A DNA stretch of 64,000 bases. It comes from Arthrobacter sp. 9AX (GTDB lineage: Bacteria; Actinomycetota; Actinomycetes; Actinomycetales; Micrococcaceae). A program made the translations under genes and the position numbers. This document shows positions 29,250 through 38,643 of this stretch, piece after piece. The stretch lies in the NCBI RefSeq assembly GCF_902506095.1, contig NZ_LR733293.1, forward strand, positions 2,428,558 to 2,492,557, given 5' to 3'. Under the pieces are notes generated by a model that made no database searches, was not told the DNA's origin, and worked only from the letters and a program-made list of their open reading frames with translations. The first letter of the stretch is position 1, and each line of letters starts with the position of its first letter.

Positions 29250-30257
29250 CTATCCGGAGGCAGCGGAGGTGTCATCGGCCGCATTGCCGCCGTTGCCCAC
29301 AATGACAGCCAGGACGCCCAGCCCCGCATGCGCCGCGAGCACGGCGGGGAGGGAACTGATCTGGGCGGGAGCGCACTGCGGCAGGGCAGCTGCCAGCCGT
29401 GCGGCGAGGCCCTGTGCCTCCGCAGGGTTTCCAAAGTGGTGGACGGCCAAGCGCACACCGTCCGGGCGGGCAGCAGCGTCGGCGGCGACGATTTCCTCAA
29501 GCCGGGCGACTGCTTTGGCAGCGGACCGAACCTTTTCCAGCGGCACGATCCTGCCTCCGTCGACCGCCAGGATGGGTTTGATGGCCAGCATGGTGCCCCA
29601 CAGCGAGGCTGCCGCACCGATCCGTCCGCCGCGGCGGAGCTGCTCCAGGCTGGGAACGTAGAAATAGACCTTGGTGCCGGCCGCCTGTTCCGCGGCCGCA
29701 GCGGCCACAGCCCCGGCGTCGGCGCCTTCCGCCGCGGCGCGGACGCCTTCCTGGACGGCCATCCCGAGGGCCATGCCCACAGTTGCCGAGTCCACCACTG
29801 TTACGGGGATACCCACCCGGCCAGCCGCAAGGCGTGCCGCGTCCGCGGTACCCGACAGGCCGCCGGAGATATGCACGGAGACCACTGAGTCGTAGCCCCG
29901 GCGCTGGGCGGCCAGGTAGGCCTGTTCGAACTGTCCGGGCGATGGCCGGGAGGTCTTCACGGACGTCCCGCTGGCAAGGGCCAGCGCGATGGTTTCCGAA
30001 ATATCGTCCTCGCCCTCGCCGTAGATTTCCTCGCCTACCATCACGGGCATGGGAATGACGGTCAGGCGGCCGTCGCCGCAGAGCCCTGCCGACCAGTCCG
30101 CCGGCAAAGCGGAGGCGGAATCAGTCACCACGGCGGTACGGACGACGGCGACCGGCAGCGCTGCGTCGCTGCCCCGCCGTGCGGCGTCCTGCCGGGCGCG
30201 CAGGGCTGCCACGCGTGCCCGGAACCAGGGCCAGGCAGGGGCGTCGCGGTCGGGCAA
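29250..30257 (-). CDS. DegV family fatty-acid-binding protein
   Basis: A protein of about 335 residues in the DegV/FakB family, whose members bind a fatty acid, in some bacteria as partners of a fatty-acid kinase. TDSASALP (about 45-52), TSRPSPGQF and SVHISGGLSGT are the family motifs that line the ligand pocket. The TTG at 30257 is chosen because AGGAGG lies 4 bases upstream; another TTG six codons earlier (30275) is possible. No fatty-acid kinase gene is in the window. It lies 55 bases after the leuS stop. Confidence 0.88.
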   Translation of the reverse strand: MPDRDAPAWPWFRARVAALRARQDAARRGSDAALPVAVVRTAVVTDSASALPADWSAGLCGDGRLTVIPMPVMVGEEIYGEGEDDISETIALALASGTSVKTSRPSPGQFEQAYLAAQRRGYDSVVSVHISGGLSGTADAARLAAGRVGIPVTVVDSATVGMALGMAVQEGVRAAAEGADAGAVAAAAAEQAAGTKVYFYVPSLEQLRRGGRIGAAASLWGTMLAIKPILAVDGGRIVPLEKVRSAAKAVARLEEIVAADAAARPDGVRLAVHHFGNPAEAQGLAARLAAALPQCAPAQISSLPAVLAAHAGLGVLAVIVGNGGNAADDTSAASG

Positions 30258-30279
30258 GGGGCCTCCTGGAATCAAGCAG

Positions 30280-30302
30280 GCCGCCGGAAAATTTCCGGCG
30301 GC
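30280..30302 (-). terminator. Possible leuS terminator
   Basis: A 10-bp perfect stem (30280-30289 with 30293-30302) has a 3-base loop and begins 9 bases after the leuS stop. No T-run follows, and the degV ribosome site is close by. Confidence 0.5.
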
Positions 30303-30311
30303 CCGGTCCGG

Positions 30312-32840
30312 CTACGCCGGGACGATGTTGACCAGTTTAGGGGCGCGGACGATGACCGTGCGGATGCTCCGGCCATCGAGGGCGCGCTGGACGTTGTCCG
30401 AGGCCAGCGCCAGTTCCCGCAGCTGGTCCTCGGAGACATCCGGGGAAACCTCAAGCCTGTCCCGCACCTTCCCTTGGACCTGCACCACGGCGGTGACGGT
30501 GTCCTGCACCAGGAGCGAAGCGTCGTAGGCCGGCCAGCCGGCGTTGGCCACCGACGCTGGGTGTCCCAGGACACTCCACATGTCCTCGGCGGTGTAGGGA
30601 GCGAAGAGACTCAGGATCACGGCGACAGCTTCCGCCGCCTCCCGGACTGCCGGATCGGCGCCGCCGGCACCGGAATCGATGGCCTTGCGGGTGGCATTGA
30701 CCAGCTCCATCAGCTTGGCCACCACCACGTTGAACTTGTTGGCGTCCAGCAGTTCGGCGGCGTCCGCGATGGTCCGGTGCGTGACTGACCGCAGGGCGCG
30801 GTCACCGGTAGTGACGTCCACGCCGGGTGCGCTGGCCACGTCCTGGGCGAGGCGCCAGGCACGGGCCAGGAACTTCGCCGATCCGGACGGTGAAACATCG
30901 GCCCAGTCGACGTCGTCCTCGGGCGGGGACGCGAAGATCATGGTGAGCCGTACGGCGTCCACGCCGTACTTGTCCAGCTGCTCGCCCAGGTCCACGCCGT
31001 TGCCCAGCGACTTGCTCATGGCCTTGCCGCCGTTGAGGACCTGTCCCTGGTTGAGGAGGGCTCTGAACGGCTCGTCGGCGTCGATCATGCCGAGGTCGTG
31101 GATGACCTTGGTGAAGAACCGGGCATAGAGCAGATGCAGGATGGCGTGCTCCACGCCGCCCACGTACTGGCCCACGGGCATCCAGTCGTTGATTTTCTCC
31201 GGGTCGAACGGACCCTCCGTGTAGTGCGGTGAGACGAAACGCAGGAAGTACCAGGACGAGTCAACGAAGGTGTCCATGGTGTCGGTGTCGCGCTTGGCCG
31301 GGCCGTGGCAGGACGGGCATTCCACGTTGACCCACGCTTCGGCAGCGGCCAGCGGCGAGGTGCCCTTCGGCGCGAGGTCCTCACCGCGCAGGTCGGCGGG
31401 CAGCGTGACCGGCAGCTGCTCGTCGGGAACGGGCACCTCGCCGCAGGCCGGGCAGTGGATGATCGGAATGGGGGTGCCCCAGAAGCGCTGGCGGCTCAGC
31501 AGCCAGTCACGCAGCCGGAAGTTGACGAACTTCTCGCCGGTCCCCTGGCGTTCCAGGATGGCGATCGCTGCCGGAATGGCCTCTGCCTTCGGCAGGCCGT
31601 CCAGTTCGCCGGAGTTGATCAGTGTGCCCTCTCCCGCGGTGGCGCTGCCGGACACAACTGGATCTTCCTCACCGGTGTCCAGGACCACCCGGACGGGCAG
31701 GCCGAAGGTGCGGGCGAAGTCGAGGTCGCGCTGATCGTGGGCAGGCACAGCCATGATCGCGCCCGTGCCGTAGTCGGCCAGGACGTAGTCGGCCGCCCAG
31801 ACGGGCAGTTTCTCCCCGTTCAGCGGGTTGATGGCGTACCGGCCGGTGAAGACGCCGGTCTTTTCCCGTTCAGTGGACTGCCGTTCGATTTCCGTAAGGG
31901 CCTTGACCCGTTCGCGGTAGTCGTCCAGGGCAGCGGCGTGCTCCTCCGTGACCAGCTCGGCGGCGAGCGGCGCGTCCGCAGCCACTACGAAGAATGTCGC
32001 GCCGTACAGGGTGTCGGGGCGGGTGGTGAAGACCGTGACCTCTTTGGCGGGCTTGCCGCCGTCGGCTTCGATCACGAAGTTGACGTGCGCACCCTCGGAC
32101 CGTCCAATCCAGTTCTTCTGCATGGCCAGGACACGCTCGGGCCAGTGGCCGCGGAGCTCGTCCATGTCATCGAGCAGCCGGTCGGCATAGTCGGTGATCT
32201 TGAAGTACCACTGGTTGAGGGACTTCTTGGTGACCGTGGTGCCGCACCGCTCGCAGGCGCCATTGACTACCTGTTCGTTGGCGAGCACGGTCTGGTCCTT
32301 GGGGCACCAGTTGACCGGGGAGTCCTTCCGGTAGGCCAGGCCGCGCTCGTAGAAGCGCTTGAACAGCCACTGGGTCCAGCGGTAGTACTCGGGGTCCGAG
32401 GTGTGCAGGCGGCGGGACCAGTCGACGGAGATGGCGTAGCGCTTGAAGGACGCCGCCTGGGTATCGATGTTGGCGTAGGTCCACTCGCTGGGGTGGGCGT
32501 TGCGCTTGATGGCGGCGTTTTCCGCAGGCAGGCCGAAGGAATCCCAGCCGATCGGGTGCAGCACGTCAAAGCCCTGCTGGCGCAGGTAGCGGGCCACGAC
32601 GTCGCCCATGGCGAACGCTTCGGCGTGGCCCATGTGGAGGTCGCCGGACGGGTAGGGGAACATGTCCAGCACGTAGCGCCGCTCCCGGGACCCGTCGTCG
32701 ACAGGGGTGAAAACCTTGAGGTCTTCCCACACCTGCGGCCACTTGGCCTCGATGGCCGCAAAGCTGTAAGTGCCCTCGTCGGGCACCTCTGCCTGCACTG
32801 TTGCTGATGTTCCGGTCTCTGTCTCCGGCTGAACGCCCAC
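30312..32840 (-). CDS. leuS: Leucyl-tRNA synthetase
   Basis: An 842-residue class I synthetase that charges tRNA-Leu. The HIGH-type motif HMGH is at about residues 69-72 and MSKS of the KMSKS loop lies in the last third. The CP1 editing domain between them contains the TTRPDTLYG motif used to clear mischarged tRNA. A zinc-type CPACG is also visible. The GTG at 32840 has AGAGGG 5 bases upstream and gives the family-like start; the open frame extends 29 codons further. It is preceded by a leader peptide and terminator, so leucine attenuation is likely. Confidence 0.96.
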   Translation of the reverse strand: MGVQPETETGTSATVQAEVPDEGTYSFAAIEAKWPQVWEDLKVFTPVDDGSRERRYVLDMFPYPSGDLHMGHAEAFAMGDVVARYLRQQGFDVLHPIGWDSFGLPAENAAIKRNAHPSEWTYANIDTQAASFKRYAISVDWSRRLHTSDPEYYRWTQWLFKRFYERGLAYRKDSPVNWCPKDQTVLANEQVVNGACERCGTTVTKKSLNQWYFKITDYADRLLDDMDELRGHWPERVLAMQKNWIGRSEGAHVNFVIEADGGKPAKEVTVFTTRPDTLYGATFFVVAADAPLAAELVTEEHAAALDDYRERVKALTEIERQSTEREKTGVFTGRYAINPLNGEKLPVWAADYVLADYGTGAIMAVPAHDQRDLDFARTFGLPVRVVLDTGEEDPVVSGSATAGEGTLINSGELDGLPKAEAIPAAIAILERQGTGEKFVNFRLRDWLLSRQRFWGTPIPIIHCPACGEVPVPDEQLPVTLPADLRGEDLAPKGTSPLAAAEAWVNVECPSCHGPAKRDTDTMDTFVDSSWYFLRFVSPHYTEGPFDPEKINDWMPVGQYVGGVEHAILHLLYARFFTKVIHDLGMIDADEPFRALLNQGQVLNGGKAMSKSLGNGVDLGEQLDKYGVDAVRLTMIFASPPEDDVDWADVSPSGSAKFLARAWRLAQDVASAPGVDVTTGDRALRSVTHRTIADAAELLDANKFNVVVAKLMELVNATRKAIDSGAGGADPAVREAAEAVAVILSLFAPYTAEDMWSVLGHPASVANAGWPAYDASLLVQDTVTAVVQVQGKVRDRLEVSPDVSEDQLRELALASDNVQRALDGRSIRTVIVRAPKLVNIVPA

Positions 32841-32932
32841 TGCTGCCCTCTTCTGTTCTGTTACGGCATCGGTGCTGCCATAACGGCCTGATCCTCCTGC
32901 TGCCGGCCCGGAATTATGCCCGGACACACAAA

Positions 32933-32954
32933 AGCCCCTCGCCAGGGAGGGGCT
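32933..32954 (-). terminator. Attenuator terminator in the leuS leader
   Basis: An 8-bp stem (32933-32940 with 32947-32954) with a 6-base loop is followed on the minus strand by TTTT and a T/G-rich run. It lies 37 bases after the leader-peptide stop and 92 bases before leuS, as expected for a transcription attenuator. Confidence 0.75.
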
Positions 32955-32990
32955 GCCGCACGGCTTTCCGTTGTTCCGGACGCCGGGCGG

Positions 32991-33017
32991 CTAGCTAAGC
33001 AGAAGGATCGCACGCAT
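32991..33017 (-). CDS. leuS leader peptide with three leucine codons
   Basis: An 8-codon frame, MRAILLLS, has three consecutive leucine codons (CTT, CTG, CTT) just before Ser and the TAG stop. Its ATG lies 7 bases after the -10 box TAAAGT, so the message would begin with the start codon. It is followed by a terminator and then leuS. A ribosome slowed by lack of charged tRNA-Leu would presumably prevent the terminator. Leader peptides before leuS have been predicted in some Streptomyces; this one shares DNA sequence with the leuA leader at 6492-6548. Confidence 0.75.
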   Translation of the reverse strand: MRAILLLS

Positions 33018-33023
33018 AAAACC

Positions 33024-33029
33024 ACTTTA
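33024..33029 (-). promoter_or_regulatory. Candidate -10 box of leuS leader
   Basis: TAAAGT ends 7 bases before the ATG of the leader peptide. A TTTAGG at 33047-33052 is a weak -35 candidate with a 17-base gap. Confidence 0.5.
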
Positions 33030-33125
33030 GCGCACCCGCACGTCCCCCTAAACGTCAGTCGCCACGAGCGGCTGAAGCAGCAGCGGGACCCTCTGCACGA
33101 CGATGAAGGGTGACGACGGCGAAAG

Positions 33126-33253
33126 CAAGGAATGCGGCCCCTCGCCCGGGTGTTGTGGGCACCGCGATGGGCCCCCTGCTGCGAGGGCCCCGCCGCGAGC
33201 TTGCGAGCGGAGGGAGCAGCAGGGGACGGGCGGGGCAGGGGCCGCCTTCCTTG
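33126..33253. repeat. Nested inverted repeat between leuS leader and glpK
   Basis: Outer arms of 16 bases (33126-33141 and 33238-33253) match as an inverted repeat with one mismatch. Inside them is a second perfect 10-bp inverted repeat (33173-33182 and 33216-33225), and a CCGC/GCGG pair lies at its centre. The whole 128-base unit could fold into a long branched hairpin. No gene is seen in 33055-33300. It could be a REP/MITE-like element or a complex terminator for glpK. Confidence 0.6.
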
Positions 33254-33300
33254 CGTGGTGAGACGGGGCCCCGCCGCACCACGAACAGCTGAATTGCCGG

Positions 33301-34815
33301 TTACTTCACGTCCTCGTCGACCCAGTCCATGGACTTGGTGACGGCCTTCTTCCAGAGCCGCAGCTGGCGCTCCTGTTCGGCCTGGTCCATTTGTGGTTCC
33401 CAGCGCTTGTCTTCGGACCAGTTGGCCGACAGTTCGCCGAGGTCCTTCCAGAAGCCCACGGCGAGCCCGGCTGCATAGGCCGCACCGAGTGCCGTGGTCT
33501 CAACCACCTTGGGCCGGATGACAGGGACGCCCAGGATGTCCGCCTGGAACTGCATGAGGGCGTCGTTGGCCACCATGCCGCCGTCGACCTTCAACTCGGA
33601 GAGCGGAACGCCGGAGTCCGCGTTGACGGCGTCAAGCACCTCGCGGGTCTGGAAGGCGGTGGCCTCCAGGGCGGCCCGGGCGATGTGGTTCTTGTTGACG
33701 AACCGCGTCAGGCCCACGATCGCACCGCGTGCGTCCGAACGCCAGTACGGCGCGAAGAGTCCGGAGAACGCCGGGACGATGTACACGCCGCCGTTGTCCT
33801 TGACTGCCGCGGCCAGGGTCTCGACCTCGGGGGCGCTGCTGATGAGGCCGAGGTTGTCGCGCAGCCACTGGATCAGCGATCCGGTGACGGCGATGGAGCC
33901 TTCCAGCGCGTAGTGCGGCGCGGCGTCACCGAGTTTGTAGCCCACGGTGGTCAGCAGCCCGTTCTTCGAGTGGACGATTTCCTCGCCGGTGTTGAAGATG
34001 AGGAAGCAGCCGGTGCCGTACGTGTTCTTCGCCTCGCCGGTCTGGAACGCGGCCTGGCCGAAGGTTGCCGCCTGCTGGTCGCCGAGGATCCCGGCCACGG
34101 GGACTTCGCGCAGCAGCTGCGAGGTGTGCACGGTGCCGTAGACCTCGGAGGAGGACTTGATGTCCGGCATCATGCTGCGGGGAACACCGAAGATTTTCAG
34201 GATTTCCTCGTCCCACTGCAGCGTGTCCAGGTCCATGAACAGGGTGCGCGACGCATTGGTCACATCGGTGACGTGGACGCCGCCGTCCACCCCGCCGGTG
34301 AGGTTCCACAGGACCCAGGCGTCCGTGTTGCCGAACACGAGGTTCCCGGCCTCGGCTTTAGCGCGGGCGCCGTCCACGTTGTCCAGGATCCACTTGATTT
34401 TGGTGCCGGAGAAGTAGGTGGCCAGCGGCAGGCCCACCTTCTGCTTGAAGCGGTCCGCGCCGCCATCTTTGGCCAGCTCATCCACGATGTCCTGGGTGCG
34501 GGTGTCCTGCCAGACGATGGCGTTGTAGACGGCCTCGCCAGTGGTCTTGTCCCACACCACGGCGGTTTCGCGCTGGTTGGTGATTCCGACGGCGGCGATA
34601 TCGTGCCGTGTCAGGTTCGCCTTGGAGAGGGCGGAGGCGATGACCTCGCGGGTGTTGTTCCAGATTTCGGCGGGCTTGTGCTCCACCCACCCGGCCTGCG
34701 GGAAGATCTGCTCGTGTTCCATCTGCCCCGAGGAAACAATCTTGCCGCTGTGGTCGAAAATGATGGCGCGGGTGCTCGTGGTTCCCTGGTCAATAGCGAT
34801 AACGAACTGGTTCAT
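33301..34815 (-). CDS. glpK: Glycerol kinase
   Basis: A 504-residue FGGY-family kinase that phosphorylates glycerol to glycerol 3-phosphate, trapping it in the cell. The N-terminal [12 protein letters not shown] (about 7-18) binds ATP phosphate. Later family motifs include the [11 protein letters not shown] region and the C-terminal [19 protein letters not shown]. Length is normal. ATG 34815 is the start. It is the third gene of glpD-glpF-glpK, 61 bases after glpF. Confidence 0.96.
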   Translation of the reverse strand: MNQFVIAIDQGTTSTRAIIFDHSGKIVSSGQMEHEQIFPQAGWVEHKPAEIWNNTREVIASALSKANLTRHDIAAVGITNQRETAVVWDKTTGEAVYNAIVWQDTRTQDIVDELAKDGGADRFKQKVGLPLATYFSGTKIKWILDNVDGARAKAEAGNLVFGNTDAWVLWNLTGGVDGGVHVTDVTNASRTLFMDLDTLQWDEEILKIFGVPRSMMPDIKSSSEVYGTVHTSQLLREVPVAGILGDQQAATFGQAAFQTGEAKNTYGTGCFLIFNTGEEIVHSKNGLLTTVGYKLGDAAPHYALEGSIAVTGSLIQWLRDNLGLISSAPEVETLAAAVKDNGGVYIVPAFSGLFAPYWRSDARGAIVGLTRFVNKNHIARAALEATAFQTREVLDAVNADSGVPLSELKVDGGMVANDALMQFQADILGVPVIRPKVVETTALGAAYAAGLAVGFWKDLGELSANWSEDKRWEPQMDQAEQERQLRLWKKAVTKSMDWVDEDVK

Positions 34816-34876
34816 GGTGACGTCCTTGTCTTGGGTTGGGTCAGTGGCCGGCGTGGCTCACTGGCTGGGAGATTGG

Positions 34877-35626
34877 TCAGGCAGCTGCGGTGATGATGAT
34901 CGGAACCAGCTTGGCGACAAGCCCGCCCAGGGCACCGCCGACAAGCGGGCCCACAACGGGGATCCATGAGTAGCCCCAGTCGCTGGAGCCCTTGCCCCTA
35001 ATGGGGAGCAGGGCGTGGGCGATGCGGGGGCCGAGGTCACGGGCCGGGTTGATGGCGTAACCGGTGGGACCGCCGAGGGAGACGCCGATGCCGACGACGA
35101 GCAGCGCCACAGCGAGCGGGCCGAGGCCGGACGGGGTGCCGCCGAGGGTCAGGATCACGAACACCAGAACGAAGGTGCCAATGATCTCGGTCACCAGGTT
35201 CCAGGTGCTGTTCCGGATGGCCGGGCCGGTGGAGAAGACGGCGAGTTTGCTGGCAACCTCTTCTTCGACGTCGAAATGCTGCTTGTAGGCCAGCCAGCAG
35301 ACCACAGCACCGAGGAACGCTCCGAGCATTTCGCCACCGAAGTAGGTCAGTGTGGAGGCGAAATCAACGGGAACATCCGGAGCATACTCCGCCTTCCCGT
35401 TCACCAGGAGCCCAAGTGTCACGGCGGGGTTAAGGTGTGCCCCCGATTTCGCGGCCACAAAGACACCCGCGAAAACAGCGACACCCCATCCCCATGTGAC
35501 CATCAGGAATCCGCCGCTGTTGCCTTTCGTGCCCCGCAGGGCCACGTTGGCCACGACGCCGCAACCCAGCAGGGTGAGCATCGCCGTTCCGAATACTTCG
35601 GAAAGGAAAACAATTCCAAGAGACAT
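34877..35626 (-). CDS. glpF: Glycerol facilitator (MIP family)
   Basis: A 249-residue six-helix channel. The two half-helix motifs are NPA at about 66-68 and NPARD at about 193-197; the aspartate after the second motif marks a glycerol-conducting aquaglyceroporin rather than a water channel. The N-terminus MSLGIVFLSEVFGTAMLTLLG is the first transmembrane helix. It lies between glpD and glpK, which fits uptake of glycerol for the kinase. Confidence 0.95.
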   Translation of the reverse strand: MSLGIVFLSEVFGTAMLTLLGCGVVANVALRGTKGNSGGFLMVTWGWGVAVFAGVFVAAKSGAHLNPAVTLGLLVNGKAEYAPDVPVDFASTLTYFGGEMLGAFLGAVVCWLAYKQHFDVEEEVASKLAVFSTGPAIRNSTWNLVTEIIGTFVLVFVILTLGGTPSGLGPLAVALLVVGIGVSLGGPTGYAINPARDLGPRIAHALLPIRGKGSSDWGYSWIPVVGPLVGGALGGLVAKLVPIIITAAA

Positions 35627-35717
35627 CCTTGACTCTCCTTATTTTCTGTTGTCAGTCCTTCGCGGGTTGAAGGACCGTTTGCCGGGACGGGTTGCCGCCC
35701 CGGCCGCCAGCCGGGCC

Positions 35718-37535
35718 CTAGGCGACCAGGCTGTGGGTTTCCACGCGGTGGAACCGCTGCAGCACGTCCTGCGCGTGCCGGATCTCGGCGGCCCGGGCCG
35801 CAGCGTCCCAGCCCAGGGGTACCGCGAGCACCTCGGCCATTTCGTTGAGCAGCTCACCGGTCACCAAGCCGCGGAAGGCCAGGGACGTCCGGCGGATGAG
35901 CACGTCCGCCAGGTGTCCGATCTGTTCGTGGGCTGCCATGAATTCCAGTTCCCGGGCACTGAGTTCGCGGGTGGAGCGCAGGAGGTGGTCGGGTCCGGCA
36001 TCCAGGTACGCCATCACGGCCTCCGCACGCGTTCCATAGCGGGTCAGCAGCCCGGCGGTCCGGTCCGCGTCCCGGCCGGCAGCCATGTGCTGCTTGATCC
36101 ACTTCTGCACGCCGGCCTCATCGGCGGGGAAGCCTGCGCCGCCGCCGATGGCCAGCTGGGCGGTGGACACCTTGCGCTGCACGCCGAGCTCCGCGAGGAC
36201 ATCGTTGGTCAGGTGCTCGGCCAGGGCGCGGAAGGTGGTCCACTTTCCGCCTACCAGGCTCAGCACGACCGCGCCGGCGCCGGACCCGATACTGCCCGGT
36301 CCGCGGCGCTCAATCCGGTAGTCCCGGGAAACGAAGCCGGGCTGCGTCGCGTCATGCCGGGGCAAAGGCCGGACGCCGGAGAAGGTATAGACGATCTGTT
36401 CCCGGCTGACCGGGATGTCCGGGAAGACGTGGCCGATCAGTTCGAAGAAATAATCGATTTCCTCATCCGTGCAGACGGCGTCCTGGCCCATGTCTGCGTC
36501 CACGTCAGTGGTCCCCACCAGGACCCGGTCGCCCATCGGGTAGATAAGCACGATCCGCCCGTCGGTGTGCTCGAAAAAGATCTCGCGCCCGTTGCAGGCG
36601 CTAAGCAGGGCCGGATGGTCAAGCACGATGTGTGAGCCCTTGGTGCCGCCCATAAAGGTGGAGGCGGCTCCCATGGCCTCGTTGGTGAGATCCACCCAGG
36701 CGCCGGTGGTGTTGACGATGACATCGGCCGTGAAGTCGAATTCCTCACCGGTGAGCTCATCGCGCAAGCGGACAGTGCTGCCCTTGCCGGTGCCGCGGTT
36801 AGGCTGTCCGGTCAAAGACTTGAGAGAGAGGTAGTTGCTGGCGCGGGCCGTGTTGCCCTGGGTATTGGCGGTCCCGGCTGCCTGGCCCGCTTTCTCGCCG
36901 TCCTGAAGCACGTCGAGGGTGAGCCGCTCCGGATTGTGCACCGAGGCGTCAAAGTAGGTGGCCGTGTATTTGATGTCCGGGCGCAGACGGGGCAGTTCAG
37001 CCAAGGCGCGTTTCCTGCCCCTGAACTGGTGCCGGGGCACGCTGCCGCCGTCGCGGGAAAAAGCGTCGTAGAGGCTGAGGCCAACCTTGATGAGGAAGGC
37101 ACCGCGTTCTGTTGGCTTGCCCTGCTGTTTGTGGGTCAGGAACCGCAGCGGAGCGGCAAGGATACCGGAAAAGGTGCTGAAGATGGGGATGGTGGTCTGC
37201 AGCGGCTTCACGTAATGCGGTGCAATCCGGAGCAGCCGGTTGCGCTCCACAACTGATTCCCGGACCAGCCGGAATTCGCCGTTCTCGAGGTAGCGGATGC
37301 CGCCGTGGATCATGTGCGAGGACGCGCCGCTGGCGCCCTGGCAGTAGTCTCCGCGCTCCACGAGTGCCACGTCCACCCCCTGCAGGGCGAGGTCCCGGAA
37401 GGTTCCGACGCCGTTGATTCCGCCGCCTACCACCAGCACTTTTGCGTGGGGTCGCCGCCTCAGGTTGTGGACTGATGAACGCTCTGCGTGAGGCTTCGGC
37501 GAGGCGGGGCGGACAGATGAATCCTTGGGTCCCAA
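35718..37535 (-). CDS. glpD: Aerobic glycerol-3-phosphate dehydrogenase
   Basis: A 605-residue FAD enzyme that oxidises glycerol 3-phosphate to dihydroxyacetone phosphate and reduces quinone at the membrane. The dinucleotide-binding GGGINGVG lies at about 37-44. SHMIHGGIRYLE and the late GGKWTTFRALAEH are family motifs. A 30-residue basic extension precedes the FAD domain. The TTG at 37535 has AGGGAG 5 bases upstream. It is the first gene of the glp operon, divergent from a SorC-type regulator. Confidence 0.94.
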   Translation of the reverse strand: MGPKDSSVRPASPKPHAERSSVHNLRRRPHAKVLVVGGGINGVGTFRDLALQGVDVALVERGDYCQGASGASSHMIHGGIRYLENGEFRLVRESVVERNRLLRIAPHYVKPLQTTIPIFSTFSGILAAPLRFLTHKQQGKPTERGAFLIKVGLSLYDAFSRDGGSVPRHQFRGRKRALAELPRLRPDIKYTATYFDASVHNPERLTLDVLQDGEKAGQAAGTANTQGNTARASNYLSLKSLTGQPNRGTGKGSTVRLRDELTGEEFDFTADVIVNTTGAWVDLTNEAMGAASTFMGGTKGSHIVLDHPALLSACNGREIFFEHTDGRIVLIYPMGDRVLVGTTDVDADMGQDAVCTDEEIDYFFELIGHVFPDIPVSREQIVYTFSGVRPLPRHDATQPGFVSRDYRIERRGPGSIGSGAGAVVLSLVGGKWTTFRALAEHLTNDVLAELGVQRKVSTAQLAIGGGAGFPADEAGVQKWIKQHMAAGRDADRTAGLLTRYGTRAEAVMAYLDAGPDHLLRSTRELSARELEFMAAHEQIGHLADVLIRRTSLAFRGLVTGELLNEMAEVLAVPLGWDAAARAAEIRHAQDVLQRFHRVETHSLVA

Positions 37536-37596
37536 AACAACTCCCTTGGGCTTTGTATGTCGCGGGCACCTTCAAGTGCGCCGCCGTTCTCATCTA

Positions 37597-37632
37597 TTGT
37601 TTTGACTAATGGAAAATGGAGTCAAGCACTAT
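37597..37632. promoter_or_regulatory. Divergent promoter region with TTGACT inverted repeat
   Basis: TTGACT (37602-37607) and AGTCAA (37620-37625) form a perfect dyad with a 12-base gap. Each arm could be a -35 box for one strand: minus strand TTGACT - 18 - AACAAT toward glpD, and plus strand TTGACT - 19 - CACTAT toward the regulator gene. The dyad is a candidate operator. Confidence 0.5.
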
Positions 37633-37658
37633 GCACAAACGTGCAGAACGGAGTTTTC

Positions 37659-38633
37659 GTGGACCCTTCACGGCACGCTGACGCCCTGCGGGCTGCACAA
37701 ATGTATTACCTGCAGGACCTCACGATGGACGCCATCGCCCGCGAACTGCGCACCTCGCGTTCCACCGTTTCGAGGCTGTTGTCCTCGGCCCGGGATTCGG
37801 GCCTGGTCCAGGTACAGATCCGCAACCCGCTCGATACGGGTCCGGAGCTTGAGGGCCTCATCCGCCGCCGCTACGGCGTCGACGTCCACGTCGTCCCGGT
37901 GGTGGAAACCCTCAACGAGGCCGAAACACTGGACCGCGTGGCCATGCAGGCCGCCCGGACCATCGGCCCCCTGGTGGATTCCAATGCGATTATCGGGGTG
38001 GCCTGGGGCTCCACGCTGAGTGCCGTCAGCCGGCACCTGACCAGGAAGATCACGCACGACAGCGTCATCGTGCAGCTCAACGGCGCCGGAAACATGCACA
38101 CCACCGGCATCACCTACGCAAGCGACATCATGCGCCGCTTCGGCAGCGCCTACGGGGCACGGGTGGAACAGTTCCCGGTTCCTGCCTTCTTTGACCACGC
38201 GTCCACAAAGACTGCGATGTGGAATGAACGCAGCGTGCAACGCGTCCTCGCCCTGCAGGCCAAGATGAGCATCGCGATCTTCGGGGTGGGCTCGGTTGAC
38301 GCGGACTATCCCAGCCATGTGTACGCCGGCGGCTACCTGGACGAGAACGACCTGAACATCCTCGCCCACTCGGACGTGGTGGGCGACGTGGCCACCGTCT
38401 TCTTCCGGGCGGACGGTTCCTCGGACGGCATTTTGCTGAACGAGCGGTCAACCGGTCCGGCCCTGTCCGAACTCCGGCAGGTCCGGCGCAGGATCTGCGT
38501 GGTTTCGGGGGTCTCCAAGATCAATGGCCTCAAAGGTGCCCTCGCGGCCCGCCTCGCAACAGACCTCATCCTCGACGAAGCGACCGCGCGGCGCCTGGTG
38601 GGCCTGGAAGGCATGGCGACGGCGAGTAGGTAG
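37659..38633 (+). CDS. SorC/DeoR-type sugar-binding transcriptional regulator
   Basis: A 324-residue regulator. An N-terminal helix-turn-helix (about 18-45; LTMDAIARELRTSRSTVSRLL) is followed by a large SorC-type sugar-phosphate-binding domain (PF04198-like, about 60-320) with GVAWGSTL and GVGSVDADYPSHVYAGGYL. The GTG at 37659 has GGAG 5 bases upstream; GTG 37641 lacks one. It is divergent from glpD and lies 10 bases before an aldo/keto reductase gene, so either may be its target. The effector is unknown; a phosphorylated sugar or polyol is likely from the family. Confidence 0.88.
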   Translation: MDPSRHADALRAAQMYYLQDLTMDAIARELRTSRSTVSRLLSSARDSGLVQVQIRNPLDTGPELEGLIRRRYGVDVHVVPVVETLNEAETLDRVAMQAARTIGPLVDSNAIIGVAWGSTLSAVSRHLTRKITHDSVIVQLNGAGNMHTTGITYASDIMRRFGSAYGARVEQFPVPAFFDHASTKTAMWNERSVQRVLALQAKMSIAIFGVGSVDADYPSHVYAGGYLDENDLNILAHSDVVGDVATVFFRADGSSDGILLNERSTGPALSELRQVRRRICVVSGVSKINGLKGALAARLATDLILDEATARRLVGLEGMATASR

Positions 38634-38636
38634 AGT
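38631..38636 (+). promoter_or_regulatory. Candidate internal -10 box before aldo/keto reductase gene
   Basis: TAGAGT overlaps the stop codon of the regulator gene and ends 8 bases before ATG 38644, where no ribosome site is seen. A leaderless internal transcript is possible. Confidence 0.35.
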
Positions 38637-38643
38637 CGACATT

